IMG/VR virus record: IMGVR_UViG_3300030104_007428
Coordinates: 1 to 46,013 of that record
Origin: a virus
Reading direction: 5' to 3' (one strand)
Length of the DNA stretch: 46,013 nucleotides
Shown here piece by piece: positions 1 through 8,300 of this stretch; position 1 is the first letter of the stretch, and every line of letters starts with the position of its first letter. Position numbers and translations under genes: made by a program. A model generated the notes under the pieces. The model did not search any database, was not told where the DNA came from, and saw nothing but the letters and a program-made list of their open reading frames with translations.

Positions 1-736
1 CTTCGAGAAGAGTAAGTTGTCTCCAAATACGACGGGCTGGTTCAAGAACAGAAGTTCCATAAGGAGAATGTTTATCGTTTCCAAGAATACGGAAGTGAGC
101 CATTTGCCAGTTTTCTAAAGTCATACCAGCACTGTTCCATTGATATTGAACATAGTTTGGATTAGATGGATCTTCGCCTTCTAATCTTTCAATTTCTTGT
201 GGTGGTAATCCAATGCAGCTTCTAATTCCCATCTTATCATCAATATCCAAATATAAAAACAAATCTCCATACTTACACATTGTACGAGACCAACCAAATA
301 GGTTATGATCAATATTCAAAACATTATGATATAAAGAATGTAAAATAGATTTTATTTCTTCGTTAGGGCACTTAATTCTCAACATAGGTTGTAAAGAAGA
401 ATGTGTGGTCATTTCATCAGCATAGATGTCAATAGCAGAAGCGATGATAGGTTCATATTCCATTTGATCAAAATCAACATATCTCTCAGAGCGACCTCTG
501 TTGGAGATCATATTAAGAGTGGTCACATTCATTGGATTGTATTCTGACTTCTTAAATTGCTGGCCAGAGGCAGACTTAAACTTAGAAGAATAAATATCTA
601 AATGTCTTCTTCTCAATTGACGGCCAGTTTGGGTTCGTCTCTGTGTTAGAGGGCCCGAAAATAAACGTGTCAGTTGTTTAAATAAGCCTGATTCATCATT
701 ATAGGGGTTTTTAGTATTCTTTCTTCTTGGGGCCAT
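1..736 (-). CDS. Portal vertex protein, gp20-like (partial, C-terminus beyond left edge)
   Basis: An open frame runs from an ATG at 736 to the left edge without a stop, giving the first 245 codons. It begins MAPRRKNTKNPYNDESG and has the gp20-type run 'YEPIIASAIDIYADE' followed later by 'SVLEPARRIWRQLTLLE', the portal core that in T4 gp20 precedes the long stem helices. Portal proteins form the dodecameric ring at the capsid vertex through which the terminase pumps DNA and to which the neck attaches. It follows the large terminase with a 5-nt gap and has an AGGAT ribosome-binding site, so the two packaging genes are co-transcribed. T4 gp20 is 524 aa, so about half is missing here only because the window ends. 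Assignment to the portal family is firm; the residue-level boundaries are by eye. Confidence 0.9.
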   Translation of the reverse strand, partial: MAPRRKNTKNPYNDESGLFKQLTRLFSGPLTQRRTQTGRQLRRRHLDIYSSKFKSASGQQFKKSEYNPMNVTTLNMISNRGRSERYVDFDQMEYEPIIASAIDIYADEMTTHSSLQPMLRIKCPNEEIKSILHSLYHNVLNIDHNLFGWSRTMCKYGDLFLYLDIDDKMGIRSCIGLPPQEIERLEGEDPSNPNYVQYQWNSAGMTLENWQMAHFRILGNDKHSPYGTSVLEPARRIWRQLTLLE

Positions 737-741
737 TATTT

Positions 742-2325
742 CTATCCTTTAAAAATCCAAACAAAATCTTTCATTTGTTCTTTTGCTTCTAATTGTCTTT
801 CCTTTATATCTGAACCATATCCATTCATACCTTTGATCGAAGTATTCATTGTAGTTTTGTTTAGATACATAGAATTTAAGATTGCTTTTTTGTATTCTAC
901 ATCTCGCTCATTTACTTGAAGTGCTGTGTCTCTTACCCAACAAGCAATAGCTAAAGACATAACCAAATCGTCATGGTAAGATCGCATGGCTTGAGGTTTT
1001 CCATTTTTCCAAATGAAAGTTTTAAATTCATGAAAAGTTCTTGACGAATAAATATTCAACATTTTATTTCTTATAAACTCCTCAAGTTTTGCCACAATCA
1101 AAGGACGAGTCTTCGTAGAGGTTGTAAAACCCGCTATTGCTCCGTCCATAGCTTCGCCTTGAACAGATTCAACAAACTCATGTGTCGATTTAATTGAGTA
1201 ATAAAGATTTGGATATCCAAGAGTAATTAGTTTTTCCAAGATGGATATGCCAATTCCGTTGTTTTCGACAACTAAAAGGCAGTTTCCATATTCTGTACCT
1301 GCTGAATATAACATCTGGGCATACATATCTAAATTTGGTTTCCCTTGATACTCTGCGACTATCTCCATAGTTTCTAATTTTAAAACATGAAATACAGAAT
1401 TATCAGCACCATCGCCTCTCGCAACATCAGCAACAAGAAGATAAGTGTTTCCTTCTTCAAACTTCTCCCAAATCCAAAAGTTTCTATCGTATCCTGTTCT
1501 ATATACTGGTTCTCTGATTGTTTGATTTAACCAAGCAATATCATCGGGATGAATTACTGTATCGCCTGATGTATTAAAATTACATTCTAACTCTTGAGCT
1601 ATTTGTCTCCGAGACATATTCTTTGTCTCTTTCTCAAACCATTCTTGATTTCTTTCGGGATGAACATCCCAAGGAAGACACACAGGGTGGAAATCATTCT
1701 CTTTATTGTCGGCATCGACATAAGTTTTATGAAACCAGTTACCAACACCATTTGGAGTTGATAGGGCAATACAACGACCACCAGTTGATAGAGTGGGATA
1801 TAGACCAGTCCAGAGTTCTTTTAGGCCATCGACGTGTGCGGCCTCATCAATTACCAAAAGCGAAAGAGCTTCAGAACGACCAGCATCACCAGATGTCGAA
1901 GCGGCTTTAATTTGAGAACCATTTGATAATTCAAATGATGTTCTATTGTCAATTGAAATTGTAGCCACTTGCAACCAAGGTGGCAAATTCTTCATAATAT
2001 GTTTTACTTTCTTTACCAAGTTGGCAGCGGTCGCAAATTTAGTTGCGATAACCAAAACATTTTTATCACGATGAAACAACATAAGCCACACACAATATGC
2101 GGCTGTAATAGTTGAAATCCCCAACTGTCGGGCTTTTAGGATAACTGTAAAGCGGAAATCGTTATAGTCGTTTAATAAATCATCTTGATACGGATAAGTT
2201 TTAAACGGAACAAGACCTTTGAGCGGGTGTGAGATCCTACAAAAATTGTTTGTAAAGTAAACCGGATCTTTTCCGCACTTAAGGATTTCTTTTACAATCT
2301 CCTTTTTTGAGAGTTTAAAAGACAT
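742..2325 (-). CDS. Large terminase subunit (ATPase-nuclease), gp17-like
   Basis: This 527-aa protein is the DNA-packaging motor that docks on the portal, translocates genomic DNA with ATP and cuts the concatemer. The N-terminal ATPase shows an adenine-binding Q motif (KTYPYQ, residues 42-47), a Walker A of the deviant type KARQLGIST (64-72), Walker B LLVIDE (156-161) and coupling motif LSTPNG (188-193). The C-terminal RNase H-fold nuclease shows D300 in VADVARGDG, E364 in VVENNG and D452/D453 in YHDDL. The P-loop has Ile-Ser where T4 gp17 has Lys-Thr, a variant seen in other phage terminases that is not expected to inactivate it. The start ATG overlaps the previous stop (TAATG), implying translational coupling with the 180-aa gene. 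Length is slightly below T4 gp17 (610 aa). Confidence 0.95.
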   Translation of the reverse strand: MSFKLSKKEIVKEILKCGKDPVYFTNNFCRISHPLKGLVPFKTYPYQDDLLNDYNDFRFTVILKARQLGISTITAAYCVWLMLFHRDKNVLVIATKFATAANLVKKVKHIMKNLPPWLQVATISIDNRTSFELSNGSQIKAASTSGDAGRSEALSLLVIDEAAHVDGLKELWTGLYPTLSTGGRCIALSTPNGVGNWFHKTYVDADNKENDFHPVCLPWDVHPERNQEWFEKETKNMSRRQIAQELECNFNTSGDTVIHPDDIAWLNQTIREPVYRTGYDRNFWIWEKFEEGNTYLLVADVARGDGADNSVFHVLKLETMEIVAEYQGKPNLDMYAQMLYSAGTEYGNCLLVVENNGIGISILEKLITLGYPNLYYSIKSTHEFVESVQGEAMDGAIAGFTTSTKTRPLIVAKLEEFIRNKMLNIYSSRTFHEFKTFIWKNGKPQAMRSYHDDLVMSLAIACWVRDTALQVNERDVEYKKAILNSMYLNKTTMNTSIKGMNGYGSDIKERQLEAKEQMKDFVWIFKG

Positions 2326-2867
2326 TATTTCCTAGTGTCGTTGCTTGGCCTCTTCTTAGAATTAAGAGAAAGAAAATCTCTGATTGACTTATCTACTGTG
2401 TCCTCAGAAGGAGACAAGATTGGTTCTGAATCAACACCTGAGATTTTAAACCATTGGTGTGCTTGTACCCAAGAATGAACGCGAGAAACTGACTGCACCA
2501 TAACATGTACTTCATCATCTTTCATAGGAGTGATTCTAACTGATTCGCCCGTGATGGCTTTATATTCTTTTTGTAAGAACTTTTTAATTTCATTAATTCG
2601 TCTTGCGATTTCGTCTTCGAACCCACCAGCATACACTTCTTTAAGTTTAATCTCTGATTGGTAATTAATACACATTCCATTACCAGAAAATTTAACTTTA
2701 AATCCATCGATCACTCTCTTGTCAAAAATAGGATCACCCTCTTCGCGGCTAAGACCGGCCTTTCGTGCTTTTCCATCGGCAGCATATCGTTCATCATGTG
2801 AACCATCATAAGCATTTGCGGCAGCTTGTGCGATACCTTGTACGATTTTTAGTGTGTTTGAACTCAT
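2325..2867 (-). CDS. Unknown 180-aa protein directly upstream of large terminase
   Basis: I do not recognise this family by name. The N-terminus is Ala-rich (IAQAAANAYDGSHDERYAADG). The centre is a predicted mixed region with 'INYQSEIKLKEVYAGGFEDEI' character, followed by an amphipathic Lys/Glu helix, and the tail is polar and basic. There is no signal peptide, membrane segment or visible helix-turn-helix. Its position immediately before and overlapping the large terminase is where T4-like phages usually carry the small terminase gp16. It might therefore be a packaging or capsid-associated protein, but sequence alone does not show it. The start ATG at 2867 overlaps the stop of the preceding 36-aa gene as ATGA. 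Confidence 0.75.
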   Translation of the reverse strand: MSSNTLKIVQGIAQAAANAYDGSHDERYAADGKARKAGLSREEGDPIFDKRVIDGFKVKFSGNGMCINYQSEIKLKEVYAGGFEDEIARRINEIKKFLQKEYKAITGESVRITPMKDDEVHVMVQSVSRVHSWVQAHQWFKISGVDSEPILSPSEDTVDKSIRDFLSLNSKKRPSNDTRK

Positions 2868-2974
2868 TTGTTTGTTTCCTCTTCGGTGTTTTGTTCTTCT
2901 GAGGAAGAATCTGTTGTAAGTTTTTCAAGCTCTTCTTTAATAATTTGCTTGAGTTGTTCTTTTGTGAGTTTCAT
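2864..2974 (-). CDS. Small 36-aa protein with MKLTKEQL-type leader
   Basis: A short frame between two larger genes starts MKLTKEQLKQIIKEELEKL and continues with an acidic, Ser/Glu/Thr-rich tail before TGA. Both ends overlap neighbours by ATGA, the pattern used by the surrounding real genes. The first eight residues equal those of the 108-aa protein at 3836-4162, and the 133-aa protein at 4159-4560 has a related start, yet the codons differ at synonymous positions. That indicates selection on the peptide rather than a recent duplication. The leader is an amphipathic helix ending I-K-E-E, and the rest looks disordered. Function unknown; a capsid-targeting or scaffold-core peptide is one idea. 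Confidence 0.65.
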   Translation of the reverse strand: MKLTKEQLKQIIKEELEKLTTDSSSEEQNTEEETNK

Positions 2975-3348
2975 TTTTTAGGTCTCCATCCTTTTTTCCA
3001 TCTATCTTCCCGGCCTTCAATCCATTGTATATAGCACTTTTCACAACAACCAAACTTCGTCATATAGACATCATCGTTTGATTTAAAAGAGTATGTATTA
3101 CAGACCGGACAAGATCGCTCGGATTCTTTATTAAGTAGTTTTTTGGGAATAAAAACCCCATTTACTTCTTCTCGATCAAAATCTTCTTTATCTTCATAGT
3201 ATTTGTGTGTTTCTTTTAATTGAGCCAAATACTCTTTTTCTTTCTCATCTGTCCAATTGCTCTTGGGGTGTTGTATTGTTTCTTCACCATATTTCTTCGC
3301 AATTGCTTTCTCAACTTTTACTGTATAATTCGGATCCTTTTTGCTCAT
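2971..3348 (-). CDS. Small zinc-ribbon protein, 125 aa, unknown function
   Basis: The start is placed at the internal ATG at 3348 (MSKKDPNYTVKVEK). It overlaps the previous stop as ATGA, whereas the longer frame begins inside the previous gene with a Cys/Trp-rich, unlikely extension. The N-terminal half is charged and helical. The C-terminal third carries CPVC and, about 20 residues later, CCEKC, a four-cysteine zinc ribbon typical of small phage nucleic-acid-binding or scaffold proteins. It ends in a very basic, Trp-rich tail (EDRWKKGWRPKK). The gene is coupled on both sides within the pre-terminase cluster. No catalytic domain is visible and I cannot name the family. Confidence 0.75.
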   Translation of the reverse strand: MSKKDPNYTVKVEKAIAKKYGEETIQHPKSNWTDEKEKEYLAQLKETHKYYEDKEDFDREEVNGVFIPKKLLNKESERSCPVCNTYSFKSNDDVYMTKFGCCEKCYIQWIEGREDRWKKGWRPKK

Positions 3349-3776
3349 CGCAACCCCGGTGCGACAGCATACATAATGCCGATTGCTGCCCCTGCACCAA
3401 CTGTGAAGCCGCCAATGGCCCACCAATGGGCATTTGAAGGGCGAACATACTTTTCTAAGCTCTGGATATGTTGGTCTCGAATATTAATCACGTCGGTAAA
3501 TCGTTGATTGTCTGCTTCTGATTTAGCATACAGAATATCGTATCTATATTGTTCTTCGGCTTTTACTTGGCCGATCTCAAAATCAACTCTTAATTTACAC
3601 TCAAGGTTTTGGAATTGACTATCAACAATAATCTTGGACACAGCAGCATTGTTAAAAAGCCGCCCATCAAATGGTGCGACTTCGCCTTGTTTTATGTTAC
3701 TAAATTTAGGTTTCTCATCTTCACCGTGTGCGGCAGAAGACCAAGTAAGCAGTGTGCCCATAAGTAAATACTTCAT
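3345..3776 (-). CDS. Exported membrane-associated protein, possible spanin-type lysis protein
   Basis: This 143-aa protein starts MKYLLMGTLLTWSSAAHG, a short signal peptide with a plausible signal-peptidase I site after AHG. It then has 'GEVAPFDGRLFNNAAV', a proline/aspartate/glycine motif I associate with small phage periplasmic (Rz- or holin-accessory-like) proteins. A charged stretch of coiled-coil character follows (about residues 75-112), and a C-terminal hydrophobic segment (about 118-139) could be a membrane anchor. A role in envelope disruption at lysis is inferred from this layout and from the holin-like and coiled-coil membrane proteins just upstream. It sits directly behind a consensus sigma70 promoter (3806-3834), so it may be transcribed apart from the genes to its right. 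It could instead be an unrelated envelope protein. Confidence 0.7.
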   Translation of the reverse strand: MKYLLMGTLLTWSSAAHGEDEKPKFSNIKQGEVAPFDGRLFNNAAVSKIIVDSQFQNLECKLRVDFEIGQVKAEEQYRYDILYAKSEADNQRFTDVINIRDQHIQSLEKYVRPSNAHWWAIGGFTVGAGAAIGIMYAVAPGLR

Positions 3777-3805
3777 GTTGACTCCATGATTAAAAGGATG
3801 AATGT

Positions 3806-3834
3806 ATTATAACATATTTTTTTAAACTTGTCAA
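3806..3834 (-). promoter_or_regulatory. Consensus sigma70 promoter, extended -10
   Basis: On the minus strand TTGACA (3829-3834) and TATAAT (3806-3811) are separated by exactly 17 nt, with TG one base before the -10 (TGTTATAAT). All twelve hexamer positions match consensus. It overlaps the tail end of nothing but intergenic DNA and lies about 30 nt before the ATG of the exported protein at 3776. It would start a transcript running into the zinc-ribbon, terminase and portal genes. Confidence 0.9.
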
Positions 3835-3835
3835 C

Positions 3836-4162
3836 TTATTTTTTATCAACAGTTTCATCAAGATCATATCCACCGGATTCTAATGCTTCAGCACCTTGAT
3901 CCAACCACATAGCAAATTGACCTAATTTAAGATTAACCGCATTCCACATGTCAGATAATTTTGCTGCTTCTATTTCTTTTCCGTGCTTCTCTCCAAGCTG
4001 TCTCCACATTTCAATCATTTGATCTACTTCTTTAGCTGATTCTTGGTTGTACTCTTGTTCAGATTGTGATCCCATATCAATAGCTTGGTCACCGGGGCCA
4101 ATACTAACTTCTGCAAGTTCTTCTACTATAATTTTTACAAGCTGTTCTTTTGTTAATTTCAT
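3836..4162 (-). CDS. 108-aa acidic protein with MKLTKEQL-type leader
   Basis: The protein starts MKLTKEQLVKIIVEELAEV, the leader shared with the 36-aa and 133-aa proteins nearby. The remainder is acidic and helical (…QEYNQESAKEVDQMIEMWRQ…), with no membrane segment and a charged end (LDETVDKK). Its start overlaps the stop of the 133-aa gene as ATGA, and its stop lies just before the sigma70 promoter at 3806-3834. The family is not recognised. The leader ends in I-V-E-E and L-A-E, patterns like the L/I-x-E sites cut by T4-type prohead protease. An internal capsid or scaffold-core protein is therefore possible but unproven. Confidence 0.75.
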   Translation of the reverse strand: MKLTKEQLVKIIVEELAEVSIGPGDQAIDMGSQSEQEYNQESAKEVDQMIEMWRQLGEKHGKEIEAAKLSDMWNAVNLKLGQFAMWLDQGAEALESGGYDLDETVDKK

Positions 4163-4560
4163 TTTTCTGATACCTCTGGTTTGTCTGTTTTATCAAGCAT
4201 TTTACTAATTCCTAAAGCAGCACCGGCGGCTGGGGCGACCAAAAGACCAAGATCTTTAAGTACATTAATAACCATCATAATATTTTCTGGTGTGATGTGC
4301 TCCATGGATGGAGATTCATTAAGCGGTATGTCCATAACATCGGAAAAAAGCATTTCAACCATCCCTTCAACATCTTCACGACTAAGATTATTTACCTCTA
4401 CAAAGTTTTGAAATTCTCCAAAAATTTCTTTTGGTGATAATCGCTTGGGCATATCAAGAACATTATACATTTCATCTTCGCCGCCCATGTCGTGATAATG
4501 ACCTTCTTTCTGTACTTCTTCTTGAATAAGTTTTTTGAGTAATTTCGCTGTGAGTTTCAT
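4159..4560 (-). CDS. 133-aa protein with related leader and C-terminal hydrophobic segment
   Basis: It begins MKLTAKLLKKLIQEEVQKE, a variant of the MKLTKEQL leader with the same spacing to an I-x-E-E pattern. The middle is acidic and Met-rich. Residues about 103-122 (DLGLLVAPAAGAALGISKML) form a hydrophobic, Ala/Gly-rich helix that could be a membrane or packing segment, and the end is charged. The gene overlaps the preceding 56-aa gene (ATGA) and the following 108-aa gene (ATGA). The function is unknown. It may belong with its leader-sharing neighbours in the head interior, or it may be a membrane-active protein of the lysis cluster. Confidence 0.75.
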   Translation of the reverse strand: MKLTAKLLKKLIQEEVQKEGHYHDMGGEDEMYNVLDMPKRLSPKEIFGEFQNFVEVNNLSREDVEGMVEMLFSDVMDIPLNESPSMEHITPENIMMVINVLKDLGLLVAPAAGAALGISKMLDKTDKPEVSEK

Positions 4561-4727
4561 TTTTTAATTTTCCTTTTTTTGACCTTTGAAATTTCTATCT
4601 CAAGATCGGTAATTTTTGTCTCGATATGATCAAGACGATGTTGAGTTGTATAATAAAACCCGCCAAAAACAATTGCGGCTGTTATGAAAGTAATTACTGT
4701 TTTTATATCAAATTTTACTTCACTCAT
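4557..4727 (-). CDS. 56-aa single-span membrane protein with charged tail
   Basis: A short frame starts MSEVKFDIKTVITFITAAIV, with one clear transmembrane segment (about residues 10-27). It continues with a charged, coiled-coil-like stretch (HRLDHIETKITDLEIEISK) and a Lys-rich end. It starts 8 nt before the end of the spanin-like gene and ends in an ATGA overlap with the 133-aa gene, filling what would otherwise be a 159-nt gap. Small proteins of this design are common in phage lysis clusters, but no named family is evident. Confidence 0.65.
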   Translation of the reverse strand: MSEVKFDIKTVITFITAAIVFGGFYYTTQHRLDHIETKITDLEIEISKVKKRKIKK

Positions 4728-5124
4728 CTTTTGTTATTCCCAACTCATCCTCTAAAATTCTATTAATTTCATCTGGGTCGTTTTTTGCTTGTTTTAATTT
4801 TTTTCTAACTTCTGCTTCCTTCTGCATATTAAGAGAATTAAAATCGTTCTTGTATTTCTCGCGAACAATCTGCATCGCATTATCATACTTTCGTTTCGCT
4901 TCTTCACGAAGTTTCTTTTCAGTCTCGTATGCTTTTACAATAGCATCTTTCTCTTGCTTATAATGTTTAAGAGTGAGCTTGGCTTGGATGAGTTCCGCTC
5001 TGTTTTGTCTCTTACCAAGAAGATAAACAACAACAAGAGCAGCCATCATCACAAGCCAACGCCAATGTTGCCGACACCAAACGGAAGCAATATCCCACCA
5101 TTTCTTAATCAACAACATAGACAT
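4720..5124 (-). CDS. Coiled-coil inner-membrane protein, i-spanin-like
   Basis: The start is set at ATG 5124 (MSMLLIKKWWDIAS), which has GGAG upstream and lies 5 nt after the holin-like gene's stop. The longer open frame starts inside that gene with a Cys/His-rich sequence and is rejected. The 134-aa product has an N-terminal membrane anchor (about residues 21-37, WRWLVMMAALVVVYLLG). A long, highly charged Lys/Glu coiled coil follows to about residue 120. Membrane anchor plus periplasmic coiled coil is the architecture of inner-membrane spanins (Rz type), which help disrupt the outer membrane at lysis. The call rests on architecture and on the holin-like gene in front, not on a conserved motif. 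Confidence 0.65.
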   Translation of the reverse strand: MSMLLIKKWWDIASVWCRQHWRWLVMMAALVVVYLLGKRQNRAELIQAKLTLKHYKQEKDAIVKAYETEKKLREEAKRKYDNAMQIVREKYKNDFNSLNMQKEAEVRKKLKQAKNDPDEINRILEDELGITKDE

Positions 5125-5129
5125 AAAAC

Positions 5130-5339
5130 TCACTCTCCGTGTTTGTAAACCTTCACAGTGTCGATGACTGATTGGCCACCAACATAAACAATCGCAATCA
5201 TGCCCCAAGTCTCTGGGTCAAGAAGCGAGTAGGCCATAAGACCTGTTGCTGTTGCGAATACAAGAAGCTTTCTTGAAATTGCTTTTTCAAGCATCTTATC
5301 AATTACACTTCCGGTTTTTTCTTTAATTGCTTGTACCAT
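5130..5339 (-). CDS. Holin-like small membrane protein (two transmembrane segments)
   Basis: This 69-aa protein has a charged N-terminus, two hydrophobic segments (about residues 25-40 and 44-60) split by a short DPETWG turn, and a basic C-terminus (VKVYKHGE). The second segment, 'MIAIVYVGGQSVIDTVK', resembles the final helix of small two-span phage holin-type proteins. Holins permeabilise the inner membrane to trigger lysis. The gene is followed within 5 nt by a spanin-like gene, has a strong site (TAGGAGAT) and lies behind a TATTTATT element (5361-5368). No endolysin gene adjoins it; the only muralytic domain in the window is in the baseplate hub at 43663-44964. Confidence 0.65.
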   Translation of the reverse strand: MVQAIKEKTGSVIDKMLEKAISRKLLVFATATGLMAYSLLDPETWGMIAIVYVGGQSVIDTVKVYKHGE

Positions 5340-5360
5340 ATTTATCTCCTAATATGATAC

Positions 5361-5368
5361 AATAAATA
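5361..5368 (-). promoter_or_regulatory. Candidate phage late promoter element TATTTATT
   Basis: Reading on the minus strand, TACTATTTATTGTATC ends about 22 nt before the ATG of the holin-like gene. The same octamer recurs before three virion genes (16430, 32030, 35396). T4 late promoters have a single TATAAATA element at -10 read by gp55, and a gp55-like factor is encoded here. The assignment is inference; the octamer also occurs by chance in AT-rich DNA. Confidence 0.4.
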
Positions 5369-5375
5369 GTAAGTT

Positions 5376-8300
5376 CTATTTTAAAACAACATTTGCATAA
5401 CCATCAATTCTATCTATATCGATGGTCATATCTACAACATCTTTTAATGATTCGAGATGAGAAACAAGCAATACAATCTTAAATTGTGATTTTACCATAT
5501 CCAATAGTCGCACAAAACCTTCCATATGCTCCGCATCTAAAGCAGTTGCTGGTTCATCAAGAACAAAAAGATTTCCTACAGGCAGGTTGGTAATTGAAAT
5601 CATACCAAGTCGAATCGCCATGGAAGCTAATGTTTTCTCGGCACCAGAGGCCATAGAAAGAGGTCGTGGTTCATATGCTGGGTGTTTGATAAAAATATCT
5701 AACTTGTTGTCTGTATTATCAAAAAAGACCTCGAAGTCAACAATGTTGGCCAGAACCTTTCCTATTTCTTCATTAATAATTGGAAGACGGTCTTTGATGA
5801 TATTATATGAGATTCCATTGGCGTGCATACATCGCATAAACATTTCATAAGCAACCCACTTGTTTTCATAACCCTTGTATTCTTCAAGTTCCTTTTCGAT
5901 GTTCTTTATAATTTGGGCGGTTGACCCTTGTTCAATAAGACATTCTTGCAACTGCTCATTACATTTAGTATATACTTCTCGCAGTTGGGATAACTTTGTT
6001 TCAAGTGCTTTCTTTTCTCTCGTAAGTGTTCCAAGGTTCTCGATGGCTTCTCTGTTCTCTTCATATTCCGCTTCCTGATTTCTTAAGCTTTCTATTTCAT
6101 TTTTTAAAAGATTTAATTTATCTTTGTTAGACGAAGCTTCTAGTCGTTTTATTTCATTTTGATTTTCTAATTGTTCAATATCTTGAGAAAATTTATTATG
6201 TTTTTCAATATTTGAAGATACCACTTCTGGGTTTATAAAATCGATCTTTTCTTGTATGTCTCCGATAAACCCTTGTAATTCCTCAATCATTTTTGTTGTG
6301 GGCATTATTTTAGTTGATGCATCATGAGCATCTTTCACAAATTGATTACTTACACAATATTTGCAATTGGGATCATATTGGTGCTCCTCAAGAAGCTTTA
6401 CTTTAGACTTAAGATTATCCAATACTTTTGTTTGTTGATTTAATTTTAAAGTTATTAGAGACTTGCGTTCTTTATGTGTCTTGCAGGTTTCATTTAATGA
6501 TAAAAGATTATCAATGTTTAGATCTTCTAAAACAATATTATATTGTTCAATAAATTCTTGATTATTTGAAATCTCTTTTTCAAGATCAAGATTTTCATGT
6601 AAGATTCTCTTAACATCCTGTTCTTTAGAAGAAATATCACTTTTTACTTTATCAATGTCAATAATCTCTGCTGGTATTGAAGAAATAATCTCTTGCACTT
6701 CTTTCATTTTTTCAGTAAATGATTCTATTGAATTCGTTGTCTTTTGACATTCTTGCTTTTTATTTTGAATAGCCTCTTTAATTTCTTCTAAAAGTTCTTG
6801 ATTTTTAGTTATTTCATCAAGATAATTTCTCGCTTCAAATTTCTTAATTAAAGTTTTAATATCAGAGGAGTCTTTTTTAGCTAGCTTAAATTTCTGATCA
6901 AAAATATCTAAGTCAAGGAATTTAGCAATAATCTCTTTTCTCTTCGTTGAGCCTTCTTTGATAAACGACAAAGAGTCAAGCTGTGAGGCCATAGAGGTTA
7001 ATAGAAAATCATCAATCGTTCCAAATTTTCTTCTAATGTTGGCATCTGTTTCGTTGCGAGAGGTGCCATTTAAACTCTCATCAACTCCAGCGATCTCTTT
7101 TGTAAAATCAAGATCAACCTTGGCTTCAATTGTCTCTTTACCTTTTAATTTTCTTGTATACTTGTTCAGATTACGAGCAATTTTATATGTCGCATTGTCT
7201 GATTCCAACTCAAGAAGAATTTTAGCTTCTTGTTTATTCTGGTTGATTATGTGGACGTTTTTTCTTTCATTTTTAGAAGTTGTATTATAAAGTCCGTATA
7301 AAACACTATCAATAATAGAAGATTTGCCGGAGTAGTTCTTACCAAAAATACCCACGATACCATTAAGTCGATCAAAGTTGATAGTGTTCTTTTCGCCATA
7401 GTTAAAAAGATTGTCCCAAGTCGCACTCTTAAGTTTCCAAATAACATTTCTTGTTACCTCCTCATTCTCTTCGACGGTTTGATTGTATTTTCTGTTTAAT
7501 TCCAACACCTTATCCATAATCCCATCATCGAGTTCCATATCTTTAAGGTATTTTCTAATATATTTCTCTTGTACTGTAATATCTCGAAGGTTTTCTTTCT
7601 TCAGAGCATCAGAAAGGTTTGTTTTTTCATTACCCTTGTGGCCCGTTTTAACACTAAAAGAAACACTTGTTGGTCTCCACTTGACCTTGGCGAAATCCAT
7701 AGCTCGTTTCATTTTAATTGGAGGTATGTGATTTGATCCAATCAGTCTCAAACGACAACCCACAGGTACATCAATTTTAGGCAACTGACCTGTCTTGGTC
7801 AATACGACGTTAACAAACGGTCGAGGATTGTTAAGCTTGTTAAACTTAACTTTGAAATCGGTTTTGTTATTAATGTACCACATTAAATAACCTTTATCAA
7901 TGTCCTCTCCAAAGTTTTGTTGGACTGTGGAGCCGCAATAAGCGATTGTGCCTGTTTTATTAAGGAATTGTTTCTTGTGTATATCTCCAAGAAAAGCATA
8001 ATCAAAATTCTTAAATATATCCGAATCATGCTCTCCAAATTCCATGGTATAACCCAAATCGGTTTGACAGTTTGAAATCGCTCCATGATATAGGGCGATA
8101 TTAATCTTGTTATCATCAGTTGGTTGTGTCCAGTTCTCTTCATCAAACACAGACAAAACATTAAATGTTATCTTATCATCAAGTGAAAATTCACCCGCAT
8201 CCTTAAGAAAATGAAGATTAGGATGTTTTAGTGCCGCAACGATTGGGCCAATAGCATCTTCACGATTAGCATTCTTTAGATTGCCGTCATGATTACCTGC

